Position numbers and translations under genes: made by a program
Part shown: piece by piece, positions 51,668 through 61,704 of the stretch
Layout: every line of letters starts with the position of its first letter
Position numbering within the stretch: the stretch's first letter is position 1
Notes under the pieces: model-generated
Database searches by the model: none
Seen by the model: only the letters and a program-made list of their open reading frames with translations
Told to the model about the DNA's origin: nothing
DNA from: Niastella sp966212235
GTDB taxonomy: Bacteria; Bacteroidota; Bacteroidia; Chitinophagales; Chitinophagaceae
Assembly: GCA_966212235.1 (NCBI GenBank)
Contig: CBIHPP010000005.1
Span: 452,176-516,175, forward strand
DNA: 64,000 nt
Direction: 5' to 3'

Positions 51668-53806
51668 TTGAATTACTGGCTTTTAACGACAGAATATCCT
51701 CCCTTTCACGGTGGTGGCATCAGCACCTACTGTTACCATACAGCTTGCATGTTAGTTGATCTGAATGTACAAATCACCACATTTGTACCCGATGACAGCG
51801 TTCCGGATTATAAAATAACAAATACTCCCGAACGCAACCGGATCATCCATTTCAATACCAATCGCAGTAAATCTGCTGAATATTTAGGGTATGCAGCCCG
51901 GCTCAGTTATGAATTTGCCCTTATTGTGCAACACATCATACACATTGAAGGAAAACCTGATATCATTGAAGCACAGGATTACCTGGGTATTTCATATTAC
52001 CTGCTGCAGTTCAAACACCTTTTATATCCGGAAGTAAAAGACATTCCGGTAGTAATTACCCTGCACTCCCCTGCTTTTTTATACCTGGAGTATAACCGGG
52101 TACCCGTATACAGGTTTCCCGATTTCCATACCTGCGAAATGGAAAAAGAGGCTATTAAAATGGCTGATTGGTTGATAGCCCCTACCCAATTTATTTTGGA
52201 TGCCATACAACCTTATGTTGATATTTCTGCCAGCAACAAGGTAGTCATACGCAATCCATATATTGTACCGCCACACAATACGGCTCATTCTATTGAACGC
52301 AATAAGATCGTTTATTACGGCAAGCTTTCGCCTCAAAAAGGAAGTTTTGAATTATTATCTTATTTTAAAACGATGTGGGAAAACGGGTTTAAACATCCGT
52401 TGCATATAATTGGGGGTACCGATATCGTTTATCATCCTGAGCAATTGACGATGGGCCAGCTTGCCAATAATAAATATGGGAAATATATCAACAACGGACA
52501 GTTGCTTTTGCATGGGAAAATAAAACCATCGGCTATTGAAAAAGAGTTACATAGTGCGCATGTGATCGTTGTGCCAAGTATTGTAGATAATTTACCCTAT
52601 GTAGTAATAGAATCCATGGCATTGGGCAAAGTGGTACTGGCATCGGTACAGGGCGGGCAACGTGAAATGATAGACCATGGCGTAAACGGATTCCTGTTTG
52701 ATCACACAATTGCAGGCGATTTTGAAGAAAAGCTACAAATCATTTTGTCGCTATCCGATGAAAAATTAGCTGCTATTGGCAATGCTGCTAAAGAAAAAGC
52801 GGCTGACATGTATGATCCTGCTTTAATAAGCAAGCAAAAACTGTCATTGCTAACCGATATTATTCAAACCAGGCAAACAGCTACAACCTATCCCTTTTTA
52901 TACCAGAACGAATATAAACCGGTTACCGGCAATGGTAATTTATTGAGTGTTGTTATTCCCTATTATAACATGGGAAAATATATAACAGCCTGTGTGCAAT
53001 CGATAAAAGCTTCCACGTATCCCCATATTGAGATCCTGATCATCAACGATGGAAGCACCGATCCGGAAAGCCTCGCTATTTTACAGCAATTGGAACAAAC
53101 CAACGGGATAAAAATATTCAATAAACCAAACGAAGGGTTGGCAGATACCCGCAACTTCGGCGCTTTACAGGCAACAGGCGACTGGCTTGCTTTTCTGGAT
53201 GCCGATGATATGATCACACCTGACTATTATGAAAAAGCGTTGCGGGTGTTAAAGCAGTATAAGAATGTATTTTTTGCGGGAAGTTTTGTGCAATATTTTG
53301 GCGATACCAACCGGAAATGGGCAACATATACCCCCCAGCCTCCGTATACGCTGGTACATAACCCCGTTAACAGCAGCGGTTTGGTGTACAAGAAAGCAGC
53401 CTTTCTGGAGGCCGGCCAAAATGATAAAAAAGTAGATTATGGGCTGGAAGATTATGAAAGTGTAGTACATTTATTATCAAAGGGATATAATGGTATTGCC
53501 TTGCCCGAATTTCTCTTTCAGTACCGGGTACGGGGCGATTCCATGATCAGGAAAATTACGAGGGAAAAGCTACTGTATTCATATAAATATATAGCCGAAA
53601 AACATACCTCATATTATGCTACCTTTGCAACCCAAATAAATAATTTATTGAATGCGAATGGACCTGGTTTTCTTTTTGATAACCCAACATTTGCAGTTAT
53701 GGTAAATTCCAATACTGAAAACAACAGCTGGTTGTATAGGAAAGCAAAAGCATTTATTAAGAAGAATAAAACGTTAAAAAAAATAGCACTTAGCTTAAAA
53801 AAATAA
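51668..53806 (+). CDS. bifunctional GT4-GT2 glycosyltransferase
   Basis: A 712-residue protein probably starting at the TTG at 51668. Residues 1-390 are a GT4 domain: LLTTEYPPFHGGGISTYCYH at 4-23, IVYYGKLSPQKGSFEL near 218, VVPSIVDNLPYVVIESMALG near 300 with its paired glutamates. Residues 425-712 are a GT2 domain: LLSVVIPYYNMGKYITACV, LIINDGSTDPES, FLDADDMITPDYYEKAL, and GLEDYESVVHL. The two activities may add successive sugars. It ends 7 bp before the ABC exporter permease. Confidence 0.88.
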   Translation: MNYWLLTTEYPPFHGGGISTYCYHTACMLVDLNVQITTFVPDDSVPDYKITNTPERNRIIHFNTNRSKSAEYLGYAARLSYEFALIVQHIIHIEGKPDIIEAQDYLGISYYLLQFKHLLYPEVKDIPVVITLHSPAFLYLEYNRVPVYRFPDFHTCEMEKEAIKMADWLIAPTQFILDAIQPYVDISASNKVVIRNPYIVPPHNTAHSIERNKIVYYGKLSPQKGSFELLSYFKTMWENGFKHPLHIIGGTDIVYHPEQLTMGQLANNKYGKYINNGQLLLHGKIKPSAIEKELHSAHVIVVPSIVDNLPYVVIESMALGKVVLASVQGGQREMIDHGVNGFLFDHTIAGDFEEKLQIILSLSDEKLAAIGNAAKEKAADMYDPALISKQKLSLLTDIIQTRQTATTYPFLYQNEYKPVTGNGNLLSVVIPYYNMGKYITACVQSIKASTYPHIEILIINDGSTDPESLAILQQLEQTNGIKIFNKPNEGLADTRNFGALQATGDWLAFLDADDMITPDYYEKALRVLKQYKNVFFAGSFVQYFGDTNRKWATYTPQPPYTLVHNPVNSSGLVYKKAAFLEAGQNDKKVDYGLEDYESVVHLLSKGYNGIALPEFLFQYRVRGDSMIRKITREKLLYSYKYIAEKHTSYYATFATQINNLLNANGPGFLFDNPTFAVMVNSNTENNSWLYRKAKAFIKKNKTLKKIALSLKK

Positions 53807-53813
53807 ATACTTA

Positions 53814-54611
53814 ATGATCATAGCAATTTTAACGGACTGGTTTAGGCGATCAAATAAGTCCGAGCGACTATGGTTGCTGGCCAAGATCGAGTTTAAATTA
53901 AGATACTATGAGAATAAGCTCGGGTTGTTTTGGGCGCTGATAAAGCCTTTAATGGATATTGCTATTTATTATGTAGTATTTCAATTGATCATGAAGCAAG
54001 ACATTCCGTCGTTTGCTTCTTACCTGTTCATCGGCCTTATCATTTGGAACTTTTTTCTTGAATCAACCACCGGCACCGTACAGATACTTAATACAAAAAA
54101 ATATTTGTACGAGTACAGCAACATGAACAAGCTGGAAATTTATGTTTCCACGCTGTTAAGCAACTCCATCGGCTTCTTCTTCAATTTCATCATGTTCCTG
54201 ATATTCTTCAATTTTATGGAGAAAGGAACAGCACACAGTAACTTTCAAACGTTATGGATATTGCCGCTGTTCGTGAATTTGTACATATTATCACTGGCCA
54301 CCTCACTTATTATATCTAACATTTACGTAATTGCAAAAGATATTACCCAGGTTTGGCAGGTATTTACACAGGTCCTGTTCTTTTTATCTCCTATACTTTA
54401 TAACGTTGATAGATTTAAAACAGCTTTACCCATGTTCGACTACCTTAATCCTTTAGCGGGTATTATTATCAACGCCCGTAAAATAACCATGCAGGGTACC
54501 AGCCCCGATTTTAAATTATTCTTATTTGATTTCGGGTACGCCATTATATTATTGATATTCGGGACGTTCCTGTTAAACAAATTAGGATCAAAAGCTGCTG
54601 AAAAACTATAA
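53814..54611 (+). CDS. wzm: polysaccharide ABC exporter, permease (Wzm type)
   Basis: A 265-residue ABC-2 permease with about six membrane helices. The N-terminal amphipathic stretch (LAKIEFKLRYYENKLGLFWA, then LIKPLMDIAIYYVVF) is the signature of polysaccharide and teichoic-acid exporters. PILYNVDRFKTALP lies in the last periplasmic loop. It pairs with the ATPase that starts 2 bp downstream and would move a finished, lipid-linked polymer across the inner membrane. The ATG overlaps a very AT-rich leader. Confidence 0.88.
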   Translation: MIIAILTDWFRRSNKSERLWLLAKIEFKLRYYENKLGLFWALIKPLMDIAIYYVVFQLIMKQDIPSFASYLFIGLIIWNFFLESTTGTVQILNTKKYLYEYSNMNKLEIYVSTLLSNSIGFFFNFIMFLIFFNFMEKGTAHSNFQTLWILPLFVNLYILSLATSLIISNIYVIAKDITQVWQVFTQVLFFLSPILYNVDRFKTALPMFDYLNPLAGIIINARKITMQGTSPDFKLFLFDFGYAIILLIFGTFLLNKLGSKAAEKL

Positions 54612-54613
54612 TC

Positions 54614-55348
54614 ATGACAAAGGCGCTGGCAATACAGGCAAAAGGAATCAGTAAAACATTTCACATTTCTGAAGATAGCCACAATACCGTTAAACACCGG
54701 TTGTTCAACCTGTTTAACCCTCCCCGTACAAAAAAAGTAGAGGCCATTAAACCAATGGACTTTGAAATTTATAAAGGAGAATGTATTGGCATCTTGGGAC
54801 GAAATGGTTGCGGCAAATCAACCCTTATCCGGTTGCTGGCCGGCGTATTCCCCTGCGATACCGGTGAAATTAATATTTTCGGCACTACCCTGCTTATGAA
54901 CCTGGGCGTAGGTATGAGCCACCAGCTTACTGCCCGCGAAAACATTTACGTATCAGCTTCCGTACTGGGATTGAAGATCAAAGAAATTGACGCCATCTTC
55001 GACCAGATCGTAGACTTTGCCGAACTGCGCGAATTCATAGATACCAAGATCAAATATTTTTCTTCAGGAATGGTTGCCAGGCTGGGATTTTCCATTGCCG
55101 TAAATGCAGGCGCCGACATTATGTTCCTCGATGAAATTTTTGCCGTAGGCGATATGAAGTTCCAGGAAAAGGCCATCAAAGTATTTGAATCAAGCTGGAT
55201 AGAAGGTAAAACCGTGATCCTGGTAAGCCATGGCATGGATGTGGTTCAAAAATATTGCAACCGTACAGCCTTTATGAAAAACGGCAGCCTGGTTTACTTT
55301 GGAGATACCAATAAGGCCATCCAGATGTATATTGATGACAACCATTAA
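54614..55348 (+). CDS. wzt: polysaccharide ABC exporter, ATPase (Wzt type, no C-terminal domain)
   Basis: A 244-residue ABC ATPase: Walker A LGRNGCGKST (61-70), signature FSSGMVARL (149-157, the SSGM form of this subfamily), Walker B IMFLDEIFAVGD (169-180) and switch His in VSHGMD near 208. The length ends after the ATPase fold, so the carbohydrate-binding C-terminal domain of some Wzt proteins is absent. That form is used by exporters which do not read a terminal modification. The stop overlaps the convergent ligase gene by 4 bp. Confidence 0.9.
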   Translation: MTKALAIQAKGISKTFHISEDSHNTVKHRLFNLFNPPRTKKVEAIKPMDFEIYKGECIGILGRNGCGKSTLIRLLAGVFPCDTGEINIFGTTLLMNLGVGMSHQLTARENIYVSASVLGLKIKEIDAIFDQIVDFAELREFIDTKIKYFSSGMVARLGFSIAVNAGADIMFLDEIFAVGDMKFQEKAIKVFESSWIEGKTVILVSHGMDVVQKYCNRTAFMKNGSLVYFGDTNKAIQMYIDDNH

Positions 55349-56649
55349 GCCACTTTGGCTACAGGCTTCCTGTAGCTGACAATAAAAGCGATAAAGAAGG
55401 CGAACGTCGTATTGCCCATACTGCGGTCGAAATAGGTTTCTGGGATGAAGGAGAGCATAAATGCTGCAATCACCAGTATTCCGAAAAAATCTTTCGTAAG
55501 AATGCAATGGCGCAAAGGTTCAAACAAAAAACTCCATACGAACAACAGCAATCCCACAAAGCCAAAAGCAACCAGAATATCCAGGTAATTATTGTGCAGG
55601 TTGCGGCGGCTGTTATAAGCAAAATCAAAATGTTTGGCCTTATATACTTCCATTATGCCGGCAACCTTGTCGCCTAACTGCACACCAAAAACCGGATGTT
55701 GCTTTGCCAGGTCCCACCCACAGCTCCATACAGCCAGCCTGATATTGGCGCCATTCCACTGATAATCGCTGGTATTCATATTAAAATGGGCTTCCACACC
55801 CTTATCGGTGTATTTATAACTGGTATATTTCAGTTCGCGAAAACGGTTCACTGTTTTTGGAAAGAAATTAACCAGCAAAAAGCCGGCCGCTGCCATGCCA
55901 ACCACAATTAAACCCAGGGACAGATATTTTTTCTTTTGAATAGCCCACCAGAAAGCCACACAAATAATGCTGCCGTATAACATTATAATGGAAATACGGC
56001 TGGCCAGTAAAAAATTTACTATCAGTAAAACAAACAGGCCCACATATACCAGTCCTTTCTTTGATATCACCTGTGACCGGATCCATAGCAGGTAACCAAA
56101 ACTGTAAACAGCCAGGTTAACCAGTAAGGCTATATAGATCGATTGTTTATCGGTGAGGATGGTAATATTATCGTTATACAGCAGGGTGACATCGTTTTTT
56201 GAAATACTCTGAAACACAGCCCATACTGTACAAATCAACATGGTGATGGTTGTAATAACCGCATAAGCATACAATATGCGTTCTTTAAGGGCCTGCTTTA
56301 TGTACAACAATCCAAAGATCACAGGGAACGCCAGCAATGGCAAACGGATAACAACCCAGGAAAAACCCTCGGCCCGGTCCTTTGATAAAAACATGCTTAC
56401 AACATGCAGCAGATAAAAAAGCACCATCCCGATAATCTCCTTTCGCCGGCGCAACAGATCATATTTTTCACGGAAAGAATTATAGAAAAAAACGCTGTAA
56501 ATGCTAATAAGACCAATCACTATATTATTCACAACGGCCATATGATCAGGGTAAAAGGAAATAAGGAACATGACCACAAGGACATATAGTATCTTATCTT
56601 TTACCGTCAATAAACCAGCCTGATCATCCATCAAAAACAGGGAACGCAT
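55345..56649 (-). CDS. O-antigen ligase/polymerase-type membrane protein
   Basis: A 434-residue protein with about 11-12 membrane helices and a long periplasmic loop (about 270-350) containing HPVFGVQLGDK and RRNLHNNYLDILVAFGFVG; the His-Asn-Asn-Tyr-Leu pattern is typical of the Wzy_C/WaaL family. It would join chains or repeat units on the periplasmic side. It is on the minus strand between + strand genes, so it has its own promoter near 56700. It is one of three such proteins in the locus. Confidence 0.82.
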   Translation of the reverse strand: MRSLFLMDDQAGLLTVKDKILYVLVVMFLISFYPDHMAVVNNIVIGLISIYSVFFYNSFREKYDLLRRRKEIIGMVLFYLLHVVSMFLSKDRAEGFSWVVIRLPLLAFPVIFGLLYIKQALKERILYAYAVITTITMLICTVWAVFQSISKNDVTLLYNDNITILTDKQSIYIALLVNLAVYSFGYLLWIRSQVISKKGLVYVGLFVLLIVNFLLASRISIIMLYGSIICVAFWWAIQKKKYLSLGLIVVGMAAAGFLLVNFFPKTVNRFRELKYTSYKYTDKGVEAHFNMNTSDYQWNGANIRLAVWSCGWDLAKQHPVFGVQLGDKVAGIMEVYKAKHFDFAYNSRRNLHNNYLDILVAFGFVGLLLFVWSFLFEPLRHCILTKDFFGILVIAAFMLSFIPETYFDRSMGNTTFAFFIAFIVSYRKPVAKVA

Positions 56650-56822
56650 ATGATACCTTCTTTACGGGCAAAAATACATTTACCGGGTTACTTACAGGAA
56701 TATAATACCCGCAATTAACGAATTCATTACACGTATGTTGCCTGTAGCCGCCGCTAAAATAAAAGTGGCGGAAGGCAACTTTCCCGCATTTTGCTACGAA
56801 TAATAAGGTAAGAAAGGGTTTC

Positions 56823-57902
56823 ATGAAAATAGCGTTCATCACCAGGTCAACTTTATATTCGGTTAAAGGCGGAGACACCTTTCAGCTTATCAATACAGCC
56901 CGGCAATTAAAGCAGCTGGGAATTGAGGTGGATATTAAATTAACCGATCAACAGGTTCATTACGAACAATACGACCTGTTACACTTTTTCAATATTGTAC
57001 GGCCAGCCGATATCGTGTGCCATATTAATAGATCACAAAAGCCATACGTGGTATCGCCCAACCTGGTCAATTATTATGAATACGATCAATTATACCGAAA
57101 AGGTATTGCGGGGTCCCTGTTCCGTTTTCTACCCAAAAACAGTATAGAATACGTAAAAACAATTGCCCGCTGGTTGCAGGGAAATGACGTTTTAATGTCC
57201 ACCTCCTATGTATGGAAAGGGCATAAACAGAGTATTAAAAAAATATTACAACAGGCAGTTTTGATATTGCCGAATTCAACCCTGGAATACGAACAACTGG
57301 CTCAATTTGGTACACCCCTGCCAGGTTATACCCTTGTGCCGAATGGCATTGACCCGGCTTTGTTTTCCTGGAATAGCCACCAGCCAAAAGATCCATTGCT
57401 GGTACTTTGTGTGGCAAGAATTGAAGGCATCAAGAACCAGTTAAACCTTATAAAAGCGCTGAATAATACAAAATACCGGTTGGTGATCATTGGCAATCCG
57501 GCCCCTAACCAATTGGCTTATTATTACGAATGCCGCAAGCAGGCAGCAGCCAATGTTTCCTTTATACAGCAGCTGCCACAGGAAGCATTGACAGCCTGGT
57601 ACCAGCAGGCCGGCATACATATATTACCCAGCTGGTTCGAAACCTGCGGCCTGTCAACACTGGAAGCTGCGGTGATGGGTTGCCGGGTAGTGATCACCGA
57701 AAAAGGATATACCCGCGAATATTTCGAGAACGAAGCGGCCTATTGCGATCCCGCATCGCCTCAAAGTATTTTAGCAGCAATAGAAAAAGCAGCTTCGGCG
57801 CCCCTGACCAATACACTCAGACAAAAAATATTAGCTCAATACACCTGGCAACATGCGGCCTGGCAAACTGCAGCGGCTTATAAACAAGTATTACAACAAT
57901 GA
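56823..57902 (+). CDS. family 4 glycosyltransferase
   Basis: A 359-residue GT-B enzyme. N-terminus AFITRSTLYSVKGGDTFQLI with the glycine pair of this group; LVPNGIDPALF near 178; LLVLCVARIEGIKNQLNLI near 197; LPSWFETCGLSTLEAAVMGC near 278-297 carrying the donor-binding glutamates. It ends with ATGA overlap into the next gene, so they are translated together. The chain position of its sugar is unknown. Confidence 0.88.
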   Translation: MKIAFITRSTLYSVKGGDTFQLINTARQLKQLGIEVDIKLTDQQVHYEQYDLLHFFNIVRPADIVCHINRSQKPYVVSPNLVNYYEYDQLYRKGIAGSLFRFLPKNSIEYVKTIARWLQGNDVLMSTSYVWKGHKQSIKKILQQAVLILPNSTLEYEQLAQFGTPLPGYTLVPNGIDPALFSWNSHQPKDPLLVLCVARIEGIKNQLNLIKALNNTKYRLVIIGNPAPNQLAYYYECRKQAAANVSFIQQLPQEALTAWYQQAGIHILPSWFETCGLSTLEAAVMGCRVVITEKGYTREYFENEAAYCDPASPQSILAAIEKAASAPLTNTLRQKILAQYTWQHAAWQTAAAYKQVLQQ

Positions 57903-59059
57903 CATTACGAATAGGCATATTAGGTACCAGGGGCATACCCAACCATTACGGAGGATTTGAACAATTTGCCGAATACCTGTCAACCGGACTGGTAGCAAAA
58001 GGGCATGAGGTTTTCGTATATAATTCTCACAACCACCCTTATCATAACAACACCTGGAATAATGTTCAGCTTATTCATTGTTACGATCCCGAATACCAAT
58101 TGGGCAGCTTTGGGCAATTCATATACGACTTTAATTGCATCATCGATGCCAGGCGAAGGAATTTTGATGTGATCCTGATGCTGGGTTTTACCAGCAGTTC
58201 GGCCTGGGGCTGGTTCTATCCCGACCAAAGCACCCTGATCTTTAACATGGATGGACTGGAATGGAAGCGGACCAAGTATTCAAAGCCGGTTCAAAAATTT
58301 TTGTTACTGGCCGAGAAACTGGCGGTACGGTTCAGCCACTATTATATTGCCGACTCGGTTGTTATTCAATCTTACCTGAAAAGCAAATATGCCATTGCCA
58401 GTGAGCATATACCTTATGGCGCAGAAATACATGACAACGAGGATGAACAGCTGTTACAGGAGTATGGGGTAAAAAAGCATGACTATTTTATACTCATGGC
58501 GCGCATGGCTGCTGAAAACAATATCGAAATGATACTGGATGGTTTTCATGCCAGCAATAGCAGTAAGAAATTCCTGGTAGTAGGTTCTGTTGACAATAAA
58601 ACCGGTCGTCACCTGGTACAGAAATTCAAAAATGATGAACGGATATTGTTCACCGGGGGCATTTATAATCATCCGCAAAAAATACATTCCCTTAAAATTT
58701 ACTCGAACCTGTATTTTCATGGCCATAGTGTGGGAGGCACCAACCCTTCGCTGTTGGAAGCTATGGCCAGCCGCTCACTGGTTGTGGCCCATGACAATCT
58801 GTTTAACCGCGCCGTTTTGCAACAGGATGCCTATTATTTTTCTTCACCGAATGAAGTAAGGGAAATCATTGAAAACACCCACCGCAACGGCCGGGAAATG
58901 GTGATGATAAATAATAACCTTCAAAAAATAAAGGAACAGTTCAGCTGGGAAAATGTGATAAAAAAGTATGAAGATTTTATACAACGTTGCGTACTGGAAA
59001 AAATGAGCCGCACTTTAAAAAACAACCCTTCTATTAAAGTGGAGGGCTCCAGGTCGTAG
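57899..59059 (+). CDS. DUF1972/rhamnosyltransferase-like glycosyltransferase
   Basis: A 386-residue GT-B enzyme with the DUF1972 N-terminus: IGILGTRGIPNHYGGFEQFA at 5-24, LGFTSSSAWGWFY near 95-107 and FNMDGLEWKRTKYSKPVQKF near 116-135. The C-terminal half has ILMARMAAENNIEMIL and VGGTNPSLLEAMASRSLVVA. Relatives include beta-1,4-rhamnosyltransferases of capsule loci that add the second sugar of the unit. The acceptor here is unproven. It shares 4 bp with the gene before. Confidence 0.86.
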   Translation: MTLRIGILGTRGIPNHYGGFEQFAEYLSTGLVAKGHEVFVYNSHNHPYHNNTWNNVQLIHCYDPEYQLGSFGQFIYDFNCIIDARRRNFDVILMLGFTSSSAWGWFYPDQSTLIFNMDGLEWKRTKYSKPVQKFLLLAEKLAVRFSHYYIADSVVIQSYLKSKYAIASEHIPYGAEIHDNEDEQLLQEYGVKKHDYFILMARMAAENNIEMILDGFHASNSSKKFLVVGSVDNKTGRHLVQKFKNDERILFTGGIYNHPQKIHSLKIYSNLYFHGHSVGGTNPSLLEAMASRSLVVAHDNLFNRAVLQQDAYYFSSPNEVREIIENTHRNGREMVMINNNLQKIKEQFSWENVIKKYEDFIQRCVLEKMSRTLKNNPSIKVEGSRS

Positions 59060-59110
59060 GATCCGGGTTACCAGTTTTGAGTTATGGGCTACCGGTTCCT
59101 GGTTCTATGA

Positions 59111-60337
59111 TTAGGTACTTGTGATTTTTTTCACGTTTGCCGTTTCACGTCTCACGCTATCGTATTCTCCAAATACCGGCGCAAACGCCATGATCCAGAT
59201 AACATATTCGGCCACATTGGTAATAAAGCTACCCGTAAACTGGTAAATCAAAACAAAGGTGAATAATAGCAGCCGGTAATAATTGCGCCATACCCGCGTA
59301 TATACAAAAAAGAAGCATTCGGTCAGTATCCGCACTACAAACCCGAACCACCCAAAGATGGCAAGCGTTTCAGCAGCGGCATTGGGAATAGCAACCCGTG
59401 TGGTATCATATCCATACCTATAATAATCACGGATCAGGTCAAACCCAAGTATTTTAATCTGGCCCGGACCAATGCCCCACCAATAACTTTTTTTTGCCAG
59501 CAGTTGATCGGCCAGCCAAAAAGCTTCAAATGTTCTACCCTTGCCCGAAGGGTCCTTACCGGAAATTACATTGGCGATCCTTACAAAAATGATATTGTCG
59601 GGAAAGAAAACCAAACTGATAAACAGGGCAATCACCACAGCCAGTAATCCAAAACCCATCAGGTTCATGACCCGCTTGTTGCGAATGAACGTTTTGAAAT
59701 GAACAGCGAATGTTACTACCAATGCTATTATGATAGCGCTTATAACCCCTAGCGAAAAGGACAACACCAGTGGCAGCAATAACATCACCAGTAACAACCA
59801 GCTATTGATCGTGTTCCTGAAAAGAACTAACTGTAGCAGGAAGTAGAAAAACAAAGGCGTAAACAACAAGGCATAATAAGATGGTTCATAAGTCAGCAAA
59901 CTCAATCGCCTGAAATCACTCACACCGGTTGTCAGAAATTGTTTCATCCACAGGATGTGATCATACGGTGTAAAGAACAGCGGTATCGCAATCAGGCAAA
60001 AAATAAAATTTATGATCAGCAGTAGATTGAAAATTCCTTCAGGATGATGGCATTTTATTAAGAAAGTATAAACCGCCTGGCAGAAAATATACACCAGGGT
60101 CATACTTAACAGGGAGATAAAATAACTTTTTGCATCAACACCTATGCTCAGGTGAATCAGCACTATGGGCGTAACAACCAGCAGAAAAGGCCACAGCACC
60201 TCCTGTTTGCGGGTAGCAATCACCCATATATACAGGAGCGGACTTAAAATCGCGGTAAAGGTTAATCCAAATGGCAACCCGAGTGAATTAATAAAAAAGT
60301 AGATAAAAGCAGCCGGAAAGTATTTATTAATTCGCAT
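59111..60337 (-). CDS. polymerase/ligase-type (Wzy-like) membrane protein
   Basis: A 408-residue protein from the ATG at 60335-60337, which follows the flippase stop by 16 bp; a longer frame to 60418 would overlap that gene. It has about 11 membrane helices. The large periplasmic loop (about 255-330) includes WWGIGPGQIKILGFDLIRDY and VAIPNAAAETLAIFGWFGFV, a pattern seen in Wzy and O-antigen ligases. It lies behind Wzx on the same strand, so Wzy is the better guess. Polymerases are poorly conserved, so the label is uncertain. Confidence 0.72.
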   Translation of the reverse strand: MRINKYFPAAFIYFFINSLGLPFGLTFTAILSPLLYIWVIATRKQEVLWPFLLVVTPIVLIHLSIGVDAKSYFISLLSMTLVYIFCQAVYTFLIKCHHPEGIFNLLLIINFIFCLIAIPLFFTPYDHILWMKQFLTTGVSDFRRLSLLTYEPSYYALLFTPLFFYFLLQLVLFRNTINSWLLLVMLLLPLVLSFSLGVISAIIIALVVTFAVHFKTFIRNKRVMNLMGFGLLAVVIALFISLVFFPDNIIFVRIANVISGKDPSGKGRTFEAFWLADQLLAKKSYWWGIGPGQIKILGFDLIRDYYRYGYDTTRVAIPNAAAETLAIFGWFGFVVRILTECFFFVYTRVWRNYYRLLLFTFVLIYQFTGSFITNVAEYVIWIMAFAPVFGEYDSVRRETANVKKITST

Positions 60338-60353
60338 GCCTTTCAAATGAATA

Positions 60354-61622
60354 TTAAAGTGCTCTGGCGCTGAGAAAACCGGCCAGTTTATTTTTATAAA
60401 GTTCGCGGTTAAAGCCAACTGTAATAAATAATTCGGTCAGTAAAAGACTGGTGGCAGTGCCAACAGGGCCCCATAGTTGAACCAGCAGCAGATTACAAAT
60501 TACATTGATGATAGCTCCCGCCGTTAATACGCGCAGGTAATTTTTCTTTTGGTTAAACGCCATCAATAACTGACTGGCCGGAATATGTAAACAAACGATA
60601 ACGGGCCCCAGGCAAAACAACCGAAGCAGAAAAACCGCATTCCCACTTTCATGGCCTAAAAAAAGCGAGATGATAAAAGAAGAAAAACCAAACAACAAGG
60701 TGCATGCCAGCAGTACCAACAGTAGAAAAGGCACATACACCGATCTGAAAAAGCTGCGTGTAGCCCCCTCTCCTTTTTGCACCAACTGGCACAACGGGGG
60801 ATAAATTACCTGGGAGAACATAACCGGTATTTGCCGGGTAGCCAGGATTATTTTTTCGGCAACGCTGTAATAGCCTGCTACCAGGTCGTTGGTAAATAAC
60901 CGCAATATGAACACATTGATACTCAAAAAAGTGTTTATTGAAATATTGGAAAGCATAACTGTCCAGCCTTCTTTCAACTCATGTATTATATCGCTCCACA
61001 AGGGACGCACCACCGGTAACTCAAATTGCCGGATGGCTTTAATAATGCTTAGCACACCTGCAACCACACTTCCCACGCCCATAAACAAAATAAAGAACCG
61101 GTTATCTGACCTGTTCCTGATGAAAATAAAAACCAATGCAACAAACAGCAAGCGCGCCAGCAGCGTATAAATGGTTATGTACTTCATTTTTTCCATTCCC
61201 TGGAAAAACCAGCTCACCAGCAACGATTGCCCGATTACATAAGTAAACCCAAACAGGTACAACTGAAAATGAGGTTTAAAAAAAGGCACCAGGGTAATAA
61301 GCATCATCAACACGCCAAATAATGCGATACAGATAACCATTTTGGCAGCCAGTACCGTAAAAAACAACCTGGCATTTTCGGAAACCTTATCCCTTTGCAA
61401 GGCAAGGGCGCGGGTAGCGGTTAAATTAAACCCATAATCGGTAACAGTACAAAAAATCAGCATAATAACCTGGGCAACTGCAACAACACCGTAACCATCC
61501 GCTCCTATTTTTTTTATAACGAAAGGCATCACCAGTACCGGCAGCAAAAAATTGGTTCCCTGTAAAATACCCAACGCCATAAAATTCGAAAATATCCGGT
61601 TGCGTCTGCTGGTGCTTTCCAT
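60354..61622 (-). CDS. wzx: Wzx-type polysaccharide flippase
   Basis: A 422-residue membrane protein of the polysaccharide-transport MOP superfamily with about 12 helices. Typical early motif FMALGILQGTNFLLPVLVMP then FVIKKIGADGYGVVAVAQVI; a central loop GYYSVAEKIILATRQIPVMF; later GPVIVCLHIPASQLLMAFNQ. It flips lipid-linked repeat units to the periplasm. It forms a minus-strand pair with the Wzy-like gene. The divergent Wzz gene begins 82 bp away, so the promoters face each other. Confidence 0.86.
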   Translation of the reverse strand: MESTSRRNRIFSNFMALGILQGTNFLLPVLVMPFVIKKIGADGYGVVAVAQVIMLIFCTVTDYGFNLTATRALALQRDKVSENARLFFTVLAAKMVICIALFGVLMMLITLVPFFKPHFQLYLFGFTYVIGQSLLVSWFFQGMEKMKYITIYTLLARLLFVALVFIFIRNRSDNRFFILFMGVGSVVAGVLSIIKAIRQFELPVVRPLWSDIIHELKEGWTVMLSNISINTFLSINVFILRLFTNDLVAGYYSVAEKIILATRQIPVMFSQVIYPPLCQLVQKGEGATRSFFRSVYVPFLLLVLLACTLLFGFSSFIISLFLGHESGNAVFLLRLFCLGPVIVCLHIPASQLLMAFNQKKNYLRVLTAGAIINVICNLLLVQLWGPVGTATSLLLTELFITVGFNRELYKNKLAGFLSARAL

Positions 61623-61704
61623 ATTGTTTGGTTCTGAAAATAGTAGATGTCAAATTATAACAATTAACGCAACCATCACCTTTAATTTTCCGTAATCGCT
61701 GGTA